64,000 bases of DNA from positions 9,015 to 73,014 of the forward strand of contig CACVBU010000217.1 in the NCBI GenBank assembly GCA_902728285.1. The letters run 5' to 3'. Below are positions 33,412-44,200 of this stretch, one piece after another (position 1 is the first letter of the stretch; every line of letters starts with the position of its first letter). The DNA comes from Clytia hemisphaerica. Taxonomy: Eukaryota; Cnidaria; Hydrozoa; Leptothecata; Clytiidae. The position numbers were made by a program, and so were the translations under genes. The notes beneath the pieces are model-generated. The model was given only the letters and a program-made list of their open reading frames with translations. It did not search any database and was not told the DNA's origin.

Positions 33412-33727
33412 ATTTTGGCGGGAACTAATTTTGACGAATTCGGTGAATTTATACAAAATTCGCCAAATTTAGTTCCCGCCAAATTTTGATATTTCGCTCA
33501 CTCGTCAAAATAAGTTCTCTCCGAAATTAAATTTTTTGGTATTTTGCCAAAATTACTTATTTAGTTTACAAAAAATGCTTCAAATAAGGCAAAATAGAAC
33601 AGATTTACGCTGTCATTCGCCAAAATTAGTTACCACCAAAATCGATATAAAACAATATCGTCAAAATTAAAAGTTTTCATGTTTTTAGCCGCTCGTCAAA
33701 ATTAGTTGCCGTCAAAATAAGTTCCTA
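33412..33727. mobile_element. TIR element built of (G)GCGGGAACTAATTTTG words
   Basis: Left AAGGGAACTTATTTTGGCGG and right GTCAAAATAAGTTCCTAG are inverted. The interior repeats GCCAAA/GTCAAA + ATTAGTT words in both orientations. Similar composition recurs near 40250-40510 and, with CCGCGAAA words, at 47320-47925. Confidence 0.6.
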
Positions 33728-34022
33728 GTATTAAGAAATACCGTCCGTGTTTCCCAGCCAAAAAGTTTATTAGGCACAAGAGAGTTCAAAACTTTTGAAA
33801 ATTACACCCGTCTTTTTTCCGCTGAAAGAAAAACATTTTCATATACGTGAAATATTAATGAACTTTATAAACCCTGGGCACAGTTTCTTGATCCAGGCCA
33901 AGCAAAGTCTTTGATCGAAGTTTTCAGAAGTGGTAATCTTATATTTGATTTTAGGCAGTTTATAATTTTTTTCCATCCACATTGAGTATAGAAATATGAA
34001 GGTCAGTGCATGGAATATTAGT

Positions 34023-34775
34023 AGGAGGCCAAGCCTGGTGTTTTTGAGACCGCTTTAAGACCAACTAATTGTCAGCTCTACTGTCATTTTATGTCTTGTC
34101 TTGATCGTACGACGTTGGTATGTTTTTGAACTTCAAGAGGCTGTATTTTTTTGTGTGTTTTAGTCAGAGAGTTGTTGTAATATATTTTTTTGCTCAGAAT
34201 TTCATGCTTTTCAGATGGTACTCAGTTTCCTTTATTTTGACTTTTCAAAATCAGTTATTTTCCTAGTACTCATTTTCCCTTGCAGTTTGCCTATGGCGTC
34301 ACTATTTTGGTCATAAAAAAAGTTTTCTTGGGCCTAATCCGCGTCCTCCCTCTCAAAAATATCTTATCGACCACCGGAGGCGGTTTCTTTCATAGTGGTA
34401 CGCTAATCTCATTTTGCCTTGGCTCAATACTTTGTCTACCATTTACTTTCGGTTTTTTTAACTAGATTACCCAGGTGTTTCTCTTTTTTTTCGCTGAATG
34501 TCTTTTATTCGGAATTGAATAATCGAGACATGAAAAATTACTATATATAATATATTGTAATCTGTTTTCAATGAATAATCTAAAATGTACTGGAGATGAC
34601 ATGTAGGCGTTAATAATGTGCGCGCGCTCCTTCGTGAGCGTGATGCGTGATGGAAGGCGGTCGTTTCAGTGTGGTTTACACCACACTGTGACCTAGTATT
34701 ATACTGTTCTTTGGAATAGACTAAAATTTGCTTGGTCGTAAAAAAGATGTCACGGCACCCCAGGCTTGGCTCCAT
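34023..34775. mobile_element. Copy of the 'GGCCAAGCCTGG' MITE family
   Basis: Left end GGCCAAGCCTGGTGTTTTTG and right end CACCCCAGGCTTGGCTCC are inverted. The interior GCCTATGGCGTCACTATT and TACTGTTCTTTGGAATAGAC match 18105-18608 and 59202-59497. Open frames 34280-34465 and 34832-34467 lie on it and are not genes. Confidence 0.6.
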
Positions 34776-34859
34776 ACTATATGCAATAACACAATATGTA
34801 TAAACAAAAGTAAACATTTTAAATTGAAACAACTATTGAAACCTAAACAATTCTGAGAT

Positions 34860-35110
34860 CACCATTAACTTTTCACAATATAGTAGAGAGTTTGTACATC
34901 CAAAAATGGAGATGAACTGATTTCCATAACTCTCCTTTCTGAGAAATCTTTTCAATTCTTAATAACCTACTAAAGTAAACCTTTCAAATACATTTGCTCA
35001 ACATAAACTTTTTAACCAGCTTGAACCTCTGAATAAAGTTCATCTTAAATGTTCTATTTACAATTTGAGAGCCACATTAGTTCCAAATCCAACCTCAAAA
35101 ATTATAAAAA
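34860..35110 (+). promoter_or_regulatory. Upstream region and TATA box of CTHRC1-like gene B
   Basis: Aligns with 9960-10240. TATAAAAA at 35103-35110 lies 147 bp before the start codon, as in gene A. Confidence 0.6.
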
Positions 35111-35249
35111 GGATCTGGGAACTATATGGCTTTTGCCTTGTCTTTAAATTTCGAAAAACTTAGGCAATCGACAACACAAACGAAAGAGATAGAGAAGAGC
35201 ACGCAAAAGACTGAAGAAATCTGCGAAACCATCAACAAAATAAGCAAAA

Positions 35250-38200
35250 ATGAAGAAAGTAATATTTTTCATTCAAATTTTGCTGGTACTTGGCTCAACA
35301 TGTTCGACCAGCCAAGTAGGAAATAAAGAAGCAGCTTTAGACACAAAAAACAGTTCAAAAGTAAGTTCTTTGAATTTTACAATCTTCATTGTGTTATTAA
35401 CACGTGCCCTGAGTATCAGAGGTTAGGTTTTCAAAGAATATATTAACCTCGGGAGACCAATAATATGAATTTTATCACGCATGTTTCAATCTAATCACTG
35501 TAGAAAGAATCACAGATGAAGAGCACTGAATAGAATCTCGATTCGTCGGCACAGCGTCGATATATGATTTCGACCTGTGCTTTTCACGGTAATTAACACG
35601 AGCTTGACTACGGCGATCCGCCAAATTAAATTCTCGCCTAAATTCATTCTTTAAGGAAAAATATTTCAATGGGTTATATTACTTCGAGGTTGGTCTCGGA
35701 GACTTGTGAGCCGTCGCTGGCTCTGTGGAGTATATGCACATACACTAAATTTTAATGACTTTCATACCCGCATCCTCAAAATATCAATAGATGATCATCA
35801 AAAGGAGCAAAGATATTTTTATTGTGTCTAAGAACTTTTTGCCACAACACATATCAATCTTTCCTAGCAATCTTCTATTCTTTTTCATTAGAAAACCCTC
35901 GCTCAATCGTCCCCTTCCACTTGTAAGCCTTGTCGAGCGGGTCGAGACGGTCGTGATGGCTTGAACGGGCTACCTGGACGAGATGGGGAAGATGGATGCC
36001 AGGGACAAGACGGCAGAGACGGACTACCAGGTGTCAGAGGGCCAGAAGGTGTTAAAGGTATACAAGGGCGTCCTGGGTCAAATGGAACCAAGGGAGACCA
36101 AGGTGTTCCAGGAAAAGGTAAATATAAAAAAATTGATTCGTATTCTTTTGGTCTTAGTGTTAAGTGGTAATCATAAAAAATAGAGCTTGAAAAAAACGAG
36201 AAAAAAAAGCACATTTAGAATAAAAATGATTTGAGTGCAAAATCAGAGCAAACGTATGTAGTTGATTTAAAGGAATTAGCAAAAAGTAAGCTGCACTCAT
36301 CCTCTCGGATATAATTGGATATGTACGTACTTTTTGAATGGTCCCAAACGTAAAAATGGGAATTTTACATACGTTATCAAAACATATCAGAGGATATCTT
36401 TTTGACTTACTCGTACTCTTTTTATAACATATATAAGATTCTGTTATACTGAAAGTAATCAAATAAATTTCATCATTATATGGCAAAGACGGTATCAATG
36501 GAGTTCCTGGGGTAAATGGAACAAAAGGCGAGCAAGGCCCTCCTGGAAAAGGTTAGTAAAGATTTCCTTTATTTTTCTGTTACATGTATAACATTTATAA
36601 GCAAAAAATGTTCTTGATCAGATATCAAAACACTTAGAAATGAAATCTTTCTTATGTATATAGCTTGACAAAGTAGAAGACTAAGCTAGACGATGTTATC
36701 GATACAATTGGAACGATAATAAACGCAGGGGAATATGCATGTGTGCAGTTAACACTCATTACGGCGGTAGTGGCAGTAGAATAGAGCCCTGTGTAAATGA
36801 CAGGATTGTCTAAGCTTAAGGGCTCTGGTCATAGTGAAAAATCAATTTCAGAATTTGAAGATAAAACCTTATGTTTTCGCTTCTTTGACATGTTTAAGAA
36901 CAAACTGCTTTTGAAAAAATGAATTTAAGTAATTACATCATGATTAATTAAGGAATAAGTGTGGCATGGATCTTAATAAAACATCATAACGACGCTATTC
37001 ATATACTTTTCACAAAAAAGCCTAATCTCCTTGGGGAAATCATTCTATTGTTTCAAACTTTTTTAAGTTAATGACAAATACTTTCTTTATTTAGATTTTT
37101 TCGGAAAAATTTTCTATTTTGCTACATCCCAAGTTATAGCTGTTTTTGTATGGAAATTTTGTGGAGAAAATTGCCAAAAATGAGGTTTTTTGGAGATTTT
37201 AAAGGAAAGATACTTCCACAAAAATTTTCCGAAATTGTATTTTTAGATACTAAATAGATACATCACCTGAACCAAAAAAAATTCCATTTCATTTTTAGGC
37301 CTTTTTACCGATATTAGGGCTTTGAAAGGTGAAATACTATTCTTCGAAAAACTCTTCGTTTCTTCTTCATTCAATTTTTTCATTTCAATTTTTCGATTTT
37401 TAAATTCTAAAAAGGTAGGTTTAACAGGACGTGTAAGAAAGGTTAAACATTGCAGAAATTGCCATTTAAGTTAGTGTAAAATCGAAAAATTGGGTATGTT
37501 CAGAGCCCTTAAATGAGCATAAACTTACCCATAAAATTGAAATATTAACGCAAATCAGTATAAAAAGTGACATACTTTTTCAGCCTCTATTAAGAAGCCC
37601 CCATCGGTTGGAGGGTTTTCGTGGCGCATTATTGCATGAATTTTTGAAAAATATGGCGTAATGGTGTGCAAATCAAATAGCAGCGTGGTCATGTAATGGA
37701 GATTTTCAAGGTGTTAATTCTGAGGTCAATAGCTGTTTCTATTTTTTTTCAGATTGTTCAATTGGTGACAGACACTTTAAAGAATGTGCCTGGAGATTAT
37801 CAACACATACAGATACTGGCTTGCTTAAGGTATGGCTTTTATAAATGTTAAAAATTTTGATGTATTGATAATAACCATAGCAGAGCATTTACTGGTATAT
37901 CATATTAATGTTGTGAATCCTCTGAAATTACTCAGCTTCGAAGGATAGAGTGCAGCTTGCACCTGATAGATAAAGAGCTCTGACCATAGTCAAAGATTTG
38001 ATTTTAGTATTTGAACATGAAAGTTATGTTAATTGCCGTTATAAATTGCTTTTTAGTCAAATTCCTCTTAAGAGTAATTGAGAATTTAATTGCAAAAATG
38101 ACGCCATGAATGAAAATATGTTGCATTACCCTCTTTTATAAAAAGTGCTAAGTTTTCAAACTGTCCACAAAGTATTGAACAGTTTTTAATTTTTTGGAAA

Positions 38201-39064
38201 ATTTTTCTAAATTAATGCATCAAAAGTTATTACCTATTTTTTCTATCAAAAAAAAAGTTTGAATGAAAAATTGGTCAAAAAGCACTATTTACAAGGTTTT
38301 GTGACAAATAAGCTTTACGAAAAATGTTCCAAAAATATATTTTAAGATCAGTAAAATATACATCATCTACCTGAAAAATAATGTTTCTTCGCCGACAATA
38401 AGCTGTTCAAAATTGAAATACTCTTCCTCGCAAAAGCCTTCATTTTCTTCTCCATCAAATTTTTTCACAGCGATTCTCCAATTTTCCAACTCAAGGATAA
38501 CTGGCCTAACATAAAATGTAAAATATGCCACCGTTTTTTGGGCTACATCAAGTAGGAATTTATATTTTGTACGTGGCAATCAAAAATTCACTATTGTCAG
38601 AGCCCTTAGGGCCCTCCTTAAGCATATTATTATAGTGGGATCAAAAAAGAAGAATAATTGTTCAAAACAATATTACTGTATGTATTTCAAAGGAATGTTT
38701 ACTGTGTGACTTCTTATTTAATCTTTCAAATGAACAGGATTGCAAGTTCAATAAATCAAAAACCGACTCATACTTGATGGTGTCAATCACTTCAAATATA
38801 CGGCAAGGAAAGGCTCAAGCATGCAGTCGATGGTTTGTCACCTTTGATGGAAATGAATGTTCTCCTTACCCAATAGACCATGTGTACTACAGAAACACTG
38901 CGAATGATGACTACATCCCGTTCACAATGAAAGGTGTTTGCAAAATCAACAAATCAGGCGTTGTGAGTGTTGGATTCAACGTTGGGGTATGTCAAGGTTA
39001 TCCACTTGGTGATGTGGTCACAGGATTGAATTCAGTGACACGTATCATTATTGAGGAGCTCTAA
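35250..39064 (+). CDS. CTHRC1-like: CTHRC1-like secreted collagen, gene B
   Basis: Exons 35250-35360 (signal peptide MKKVIFFIQILLVLGS), 35892-36117 (CKPC pair, then Gly-X-Y), exon 3 ending at 36551, 37753-37829 (KECAWRL) and 38738-39064 (CTHRC1 C-terminal domain: CSRWFVTFDGNEC, GVCKINKSG, VGFNVGVCQG, RIIIEEL). With a canonical exon 3 from 36480 it gives 270 residues. However, the acceptor there reads AT, while genes A and C have AG. The next AG ends at 36488; using it drops exactly nine bases (one Gly-Lys-Asp-type triplet), keeps the frame and keeps Gly-X-Y, giving 267 residues. Skipping the 72-bp exon would also keep the frame. Otherwise no lesion is seen. No astacin follows; gene C begins 2.2 kb downstream. 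Confidence 0.88.
36820..37508. mobile_element. TTAA-flanked TIR element in intron 3 of gene B (clean empty site in gene A)
   Basis: GGGCTCTGGTCATAGTG at the left and GTTCAGAGCCC at the right are inverted, each bordered by TTAA (36816-36819 and 37509-37512). Gene A reads straight across the equivalent point (near 11690), so this copy arrived after A and B separated. Same family as the intron 4 copies. TTAA targets fit Kolobok or piggyBac types. Confidence 0.85.
37975..38605. mobile_element. TIR element of the GGGCTCTGACC family in intron 4 of gene B
   Basis: Left AGAGCTCTGACCATAGTC and right CTATTGTCAGAGCCC. It occupies the same intron position as 12168-13162 (gene A) and 52253-54210 (gene C). 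Interior words GAAATACTCTTC and TTGCAAAAATGACGCCATGA are shared. Confidence 0.7.
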
Positions 39065-41287
39065 ACAAATTTCAATTTCTCAAATTAGAGACGTATAATG
39101 CATAATGTAGAAAATGGCTGAAATAATATTTTTACTGTGTATGAATATTCATTACATTGTCATTGAAAATATCAGTTTAATTCATCAGAGAACTAGTAAT
39201 TTATTATGGTTGTTCAATTGAATTGTATTAAGGGTAGGTGGTGAAACCCAGGGAGAAAGATAGTAGAGGGCATTTTGTAAAATCGCTCGACTGTTTTGGT
39301 CAAAGCAGTTGTTATACATTTTTGGAAAGCTAAGGGGTAGGGGAATCAATTAGCCCTAATGTTTTTTTGATTTCACGCCATCACGCCTGAAAAATTTAAT
39401 TTTCACGCTCATATTTTCTGGATGAATTCAGTTTTAGACCACGTTTAGACCCATTGGTATGGATAAAATGCCGTTATAAACTTAACGTTTGCACACAAAT
39501 AGGTGTGTGGTTTGGTTGTCAATCAATTTTTTAGCATTCTCATACGCGTAAGTCAAAATTATATCATTTTTCCTATCGGAAACACCCGAAAGGTTTGGAA
39601 GGAGCTTGACCTCTGTTTTCTTTTTTTAGTAATACACAGGGGTCAAATTCCAGTTTTTTTCGGGTGTTTCCGATAGGAAAAAAGACGTAATCTTGACTTA
39701 TGCATATAAATAACTGTTTGACAACTGGTGGGTCACATCAAAGGGACCCGGTTTGAGGGCTGAGGTATATTGGAGTGAATTGACAAAACCCACCCTGGTT
39801 GGGTGGAGAAAGTTTTTGAATTTTGAAGGGTTCAGACTCGCTTTTTAAAATTACTGACCTCTTTACTTTTTACTTTTCTTTTTGACCAGGTTGTCTGGAG
39901 AAATCAAACAAAAAAGCGACAGATGAATAGAATGCTTTCACACCTGACCTGTCGTTATTGACAAGTGTTTACAGTTAGTGTTTGGCTTGAATAATAAAAG
40001 CTATGTTTTTTTTTTTTTTTTAAAGCTAAATTGTTCTTAAGAACAAAAATTCAACGAAAAGAAAAAAGATTTTCGTCGTTTTTTATTTTTTAGCCAATTG
40101 ATGATTAATTTCTTAAATTTTCAGTCTCATGGATGATTGGCCTAACAGAAAATGTATAACATGTCAAAGTTATGTCCGCTACATCAGGCAGAAATTCATA
40201 TTTTTGTAAGTGGCAAATATTAAGAATTCACTATGGTCAGAGCCCTTAATTTGGCGGATAGCTGGATAAATTAAATTTGACGGGAATTTAGTTTGGCGGT
40301 TGTAGGATATTTTCGGCCAAAAGCAAAAAAACCTGTTTTAAGGCTTGAAATAGCTCAAATTTGGGGAATGTGTGAAATAAATTAAATTTAACGGGAATTA
40401 GATTCGGCGGATGGAGGAAAAAATAAATTTTGGCAGGAACTTAATTTGGCGGATTTAGGCTAAATCCGCCGAATCCGCCGAATTTTCTTTCCACCAAAAT
40501 GTCTTCCTTTAAGGTACTTGTTCAAACATGACCATTGAAATTAAGCATACATTGAGCTTAAGACAGTATTCTTATGCAAACGTAACCATGGGATTAGTTT
40601 GCATTAGAATTTTACAAATTCAGTACTCTTGTTCAAACTTGACCATGGAAATTAAGCATACATTGATCTTCTCCCAAATGTCGTTGTTTACCATTTCGAA
40701 TCGACACGTAAGTTAACCAACCTTAACAATAGCTTTTGTTTCCTGTTTCAACGATGTGAAGACAGATTTTAGGGCGTTGAAAACATTGTTCTACCTTTAA
40801 ATTTTTTTTCGTTAGCCATATTTGGAATTCGACTTATTATCATGCAAATGAGGAGCATTATTCCTCTCTTGTATAGAATTTTCATTATAATTACTGAATT
40901 TTAATTTAAAAGTAGTTATAACTCTCTAGCAAGCATCGTATTTGGTATGTAAACTTTGTTATTTTAAAGTCTTGAAGATATAGAAAAAGCTGTTTTATTT
41001 ACTGTTTGAGCTTCGTTTTGGATCGCATAAGAGGTTTTGAAACCTAGGATTTAAAGTTAAGATAAGTTAAGTTATCGGTTATTTCAAAAATACTGACTCG
41101 CGACAAATTTGACAATTTGAGAGCACCTTTAGTTCCAATTCAACCTCAAAAATTACAAAAAGGATCAGGGAACTATATTATTTTCTTTAAATTCTGAAAA
41201 TTTTAGGCAATCGACGACACAAACGAAAGAGATAGAAACCTGCGAAACCATCAACAAAATAAGCGACTATTTTCTGAGAAGTCAAAC
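39065..41287. other. Intergenic DNA between genes B and C, no astacin
   Basis: The first 290 bp align with the 3' flanks of A and C, then diverge. It holds a hairpin-type TIR element at about 39545-39706 (TTTCCTATCGGAAACACCCG and CGGGTGTTTCCGATAGGAAA), a GGCGGAATTT-rich repeat at 40250-40510, and from about 41110 the promoter-proximal region of gene C. No astacin exon is present. Confidence 0.6.
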
Positions 41288-44200
41288 ATGAAGAAAGTAA
41301 TACTTTTCATTCAAATTTTGCTGGTACTTGGCTCAACAAGTTCGACCAGCGAAGTAGAAAATAAAGAAGCATCTTTAGACACGAAAAGCAGTCCAAAAGT
41401 AAGTTTTTGAGTTTTACCACTTCCATTGTGTCTTTAACCCTTTAACTGGGGTTGATCTAAAAAGCAGGGTAGCTAATTTGGATAGGTTGTGGGGTAGCCG
41501 TGTATTTCACAGACCAGAGTAAAAAGTTAAAAAGATTTCCGATGATAATCCTCATTGGAGCCAGGAGGTAAAATTTTGAAAAAAATATCTATATATTTAT
41601 AGCCGTAGTCTGTATGTCTGTTTTCTGTTTTCAGTGTGACACTTTCATTTTCGCAAGCAATGTTTTTGGTTTCGATAAGTTTGTTTTGATTGATAGATTG
41701 GATAGAGCCTGGTTTAGACTTTATTCCGTCTTTGTTTTGAAATCTATGGCCCATCTACATTTAGTAATTTTAATTTCTGTCTGCCTAGGGTTGCCCATCC
41801 CTTTGTTTTTCTCTTTTTTTTTATTTGAAATCTTTTCGAATGTATTTAACGATCGTATTTATTAATAGGATTCAAATTTTTTTCAAAACAAAGCAAGTTT
41901 CTTTTATTTCTTCATATAAAAACATTCAATTTTTTAATTTTTCTGCACACTTTTTTTAATTTCGAGCTGCGCAGTTTTGTAATTACACCCTTTCGCACTT
42001 TTGAATTTTCAGAAAAAAATCAACCATCTTTTATTCAATATTTTTTCCGGATTCATCCTTGTCCTTTGTCAAGGATCGTTAAAAAGCTTTCTAATTAAAA
42101 TGTACTTTACTTTATTTTCATATGATTCATTGATCACAGTACTGATTTGTTTATTTGGCTTCCTATCACTGGCTGAAATGTTAAATTTATTTGAGAAATC
42201 TAATAATAAAACCCGAAAACGTAATGCCGAGTTATAACTCTTATAACTCGGAATTTTGAAATAAATTATTTAAAGGGCTCTGACCAGAGTGAATTTTGAG
42301 ATTTGTCATGTACAAAATATTAATTTCTGCCTGATGTAGCTAACAGAACTTTGACATGTTATACATTTTCTGTTAGGCCTATTATCCTTGAGTCTGAAAA
42401 TTTAAGAATCGCAAAGAAAAAATTTGATGAAGAAGAACATGAAGACTTTTGCGAAATACTCTTTTCAACTTTGAAGAGCTTATTTTCGGCGAAGAAAAAC
42501 ATTTTGAAAATCTTTTTGCAGTAATGGTGTATCTTTTACCAAACTAAAAAAGATTTTTGGAAAATTTTTCTAAAAGCTTACTTGTCTCAAAATCTTAAAA
42601 ATTACCGTGAATAGCACAGGTCAAAATCATATATTGACGCTGTGCTGACGAATCGAGATTCTATTCAGCGCGCAATCAACGAAGACAAAAGTAACCATGA
42701 CGACCATCCAAGATCTTGGATGAGGTTCAAAGTTGATATTTTTATTCATAAAGTCTGTCTATTATTTCGATTCAATTAAAGTGACATTTCCATAATTAAA
42801 AGTTTAGTAATTACTGTTATACATTTGGGGATCATATAAAAGATTTCTTTCGAAATAAACTCATTTCAATTACACTTGGAGGTTTCTGGGGAATTCGTAA
42901 ATAGTAAACTGCATACTGATACAGTATGCTAGACATTAATATGGTAATATTTGCTCTTCATCTTTAATTTTTGTACAGTGATTAGATTGACACACGCGCG
43001 ATAAAATTTCTTTTATTTGTCTTCAGAGGTTAATATATTTTGTGAAAACTTAACCTCTGATACTCAGGGTATAAAAATAGTGCTTTTTGACTAATTTTTC
43101 ATCTCAATTTTTCATAGAAAAGCAACCATAACTTTTGATGCATTAATTTAGAAAAACTTTCCGAAAAATTTAAAACAGTTCAATTCTTTGCGGACAGTTT
43201 GAAAAATTTCGAAACAAAAAGGTTAATTACCCATCAAAACTTAGCACTTTTTATAAAAAGGGTGATGCGACATATCATTAACGTCTTTTTAAAGTTCATA
43301 ACGTCATTTTTGCAATTAAATTCCTAATTACTTTTAAGGGACTTGATCAAAAGGCAATTCTTTCTAAAGTGTAAAGGAACCTGAAACATAACTTTTATAC
43401 CCAAATACCAAAATCAATTTTTGACTATGGGCAGAGCCCTTAAATTGTCACACATAACGTATGCTTTGCGTTAATTCATTTTGTAATAAAGACCGTTATA
43501 ACTAATTAGGCTACATTTCAAAACTTAAAACTCGGATTAACTCAGTTACAAGAAATCTATAAGATTTTTATCTACTATTTCAAAGGAAAATTTGTTCGAT
43601 TTTTTTTTCAAATTACAAAGGTAAAAACTGCGCAGAAATTACAAAACTACGCAAAAATTACAAAACTGCGCATAAAAATTGACTTATTTATGTTTTTTAA
43701 ATCTGCACTATTCTTTGTGGCTTCCTCGCTATTTCCTGAAGAATTGTCATTTCTATATTTCACTCCTCTTTACCATGGCATACAATTTTTTCTACTTATC
43801 GAGAACTAGACGGCGTATTTGATGTCAGTGAAGCAAGAAAAAGATCTCCAGGGAAGGCCAGAGTCAAACTTTGAAGAGATTTTTTTCATTTGATCATTCT
43901 TCAAGCCAGCTTCAACATCCAAACGACTTTTAGTGCGTTCAGTTACAGTTTAACCGGCGTGCGAAGCGGGTACGGCTAGTTCTAATTATTCATTTATAAA
44001 GCAGAAGATATTCAAAGATTTAACTTAACACATTATCAGAGCTTGTTTCCTCTACTATTTGAACCTTCTGATAATATAATTATCAAGTGTGATTTCCTTG
44101 TCACAAGGAGTGGATCCCTAGTTTCCATAAGTGTAAGGTAAATATCCTTTGTTATGAGATTGTCCATTGTTCTGATTTTCATTTTGAGTCTCTGTTAGAA

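Noticed and set aside
34467..34832. 121-codon minus-strand frame
   Set aside because: Lies on a copy of the GGCCAAGCCTGG MITE and its border.
35903..36214. Pro-rich minus-strand frame of 103 codons
   Set aside because: Antisense reading of Gly-X-Y codons in gene B exon 2; Gly codons read backwards give Pro and Ser.
41614..42237. Two hydrophobic open frames in gene C intron 1
   Set aside because: AT-rich sequence read in a T-rich frame gives hydrophobic strings; no family signature and no duplicated copy to compare.
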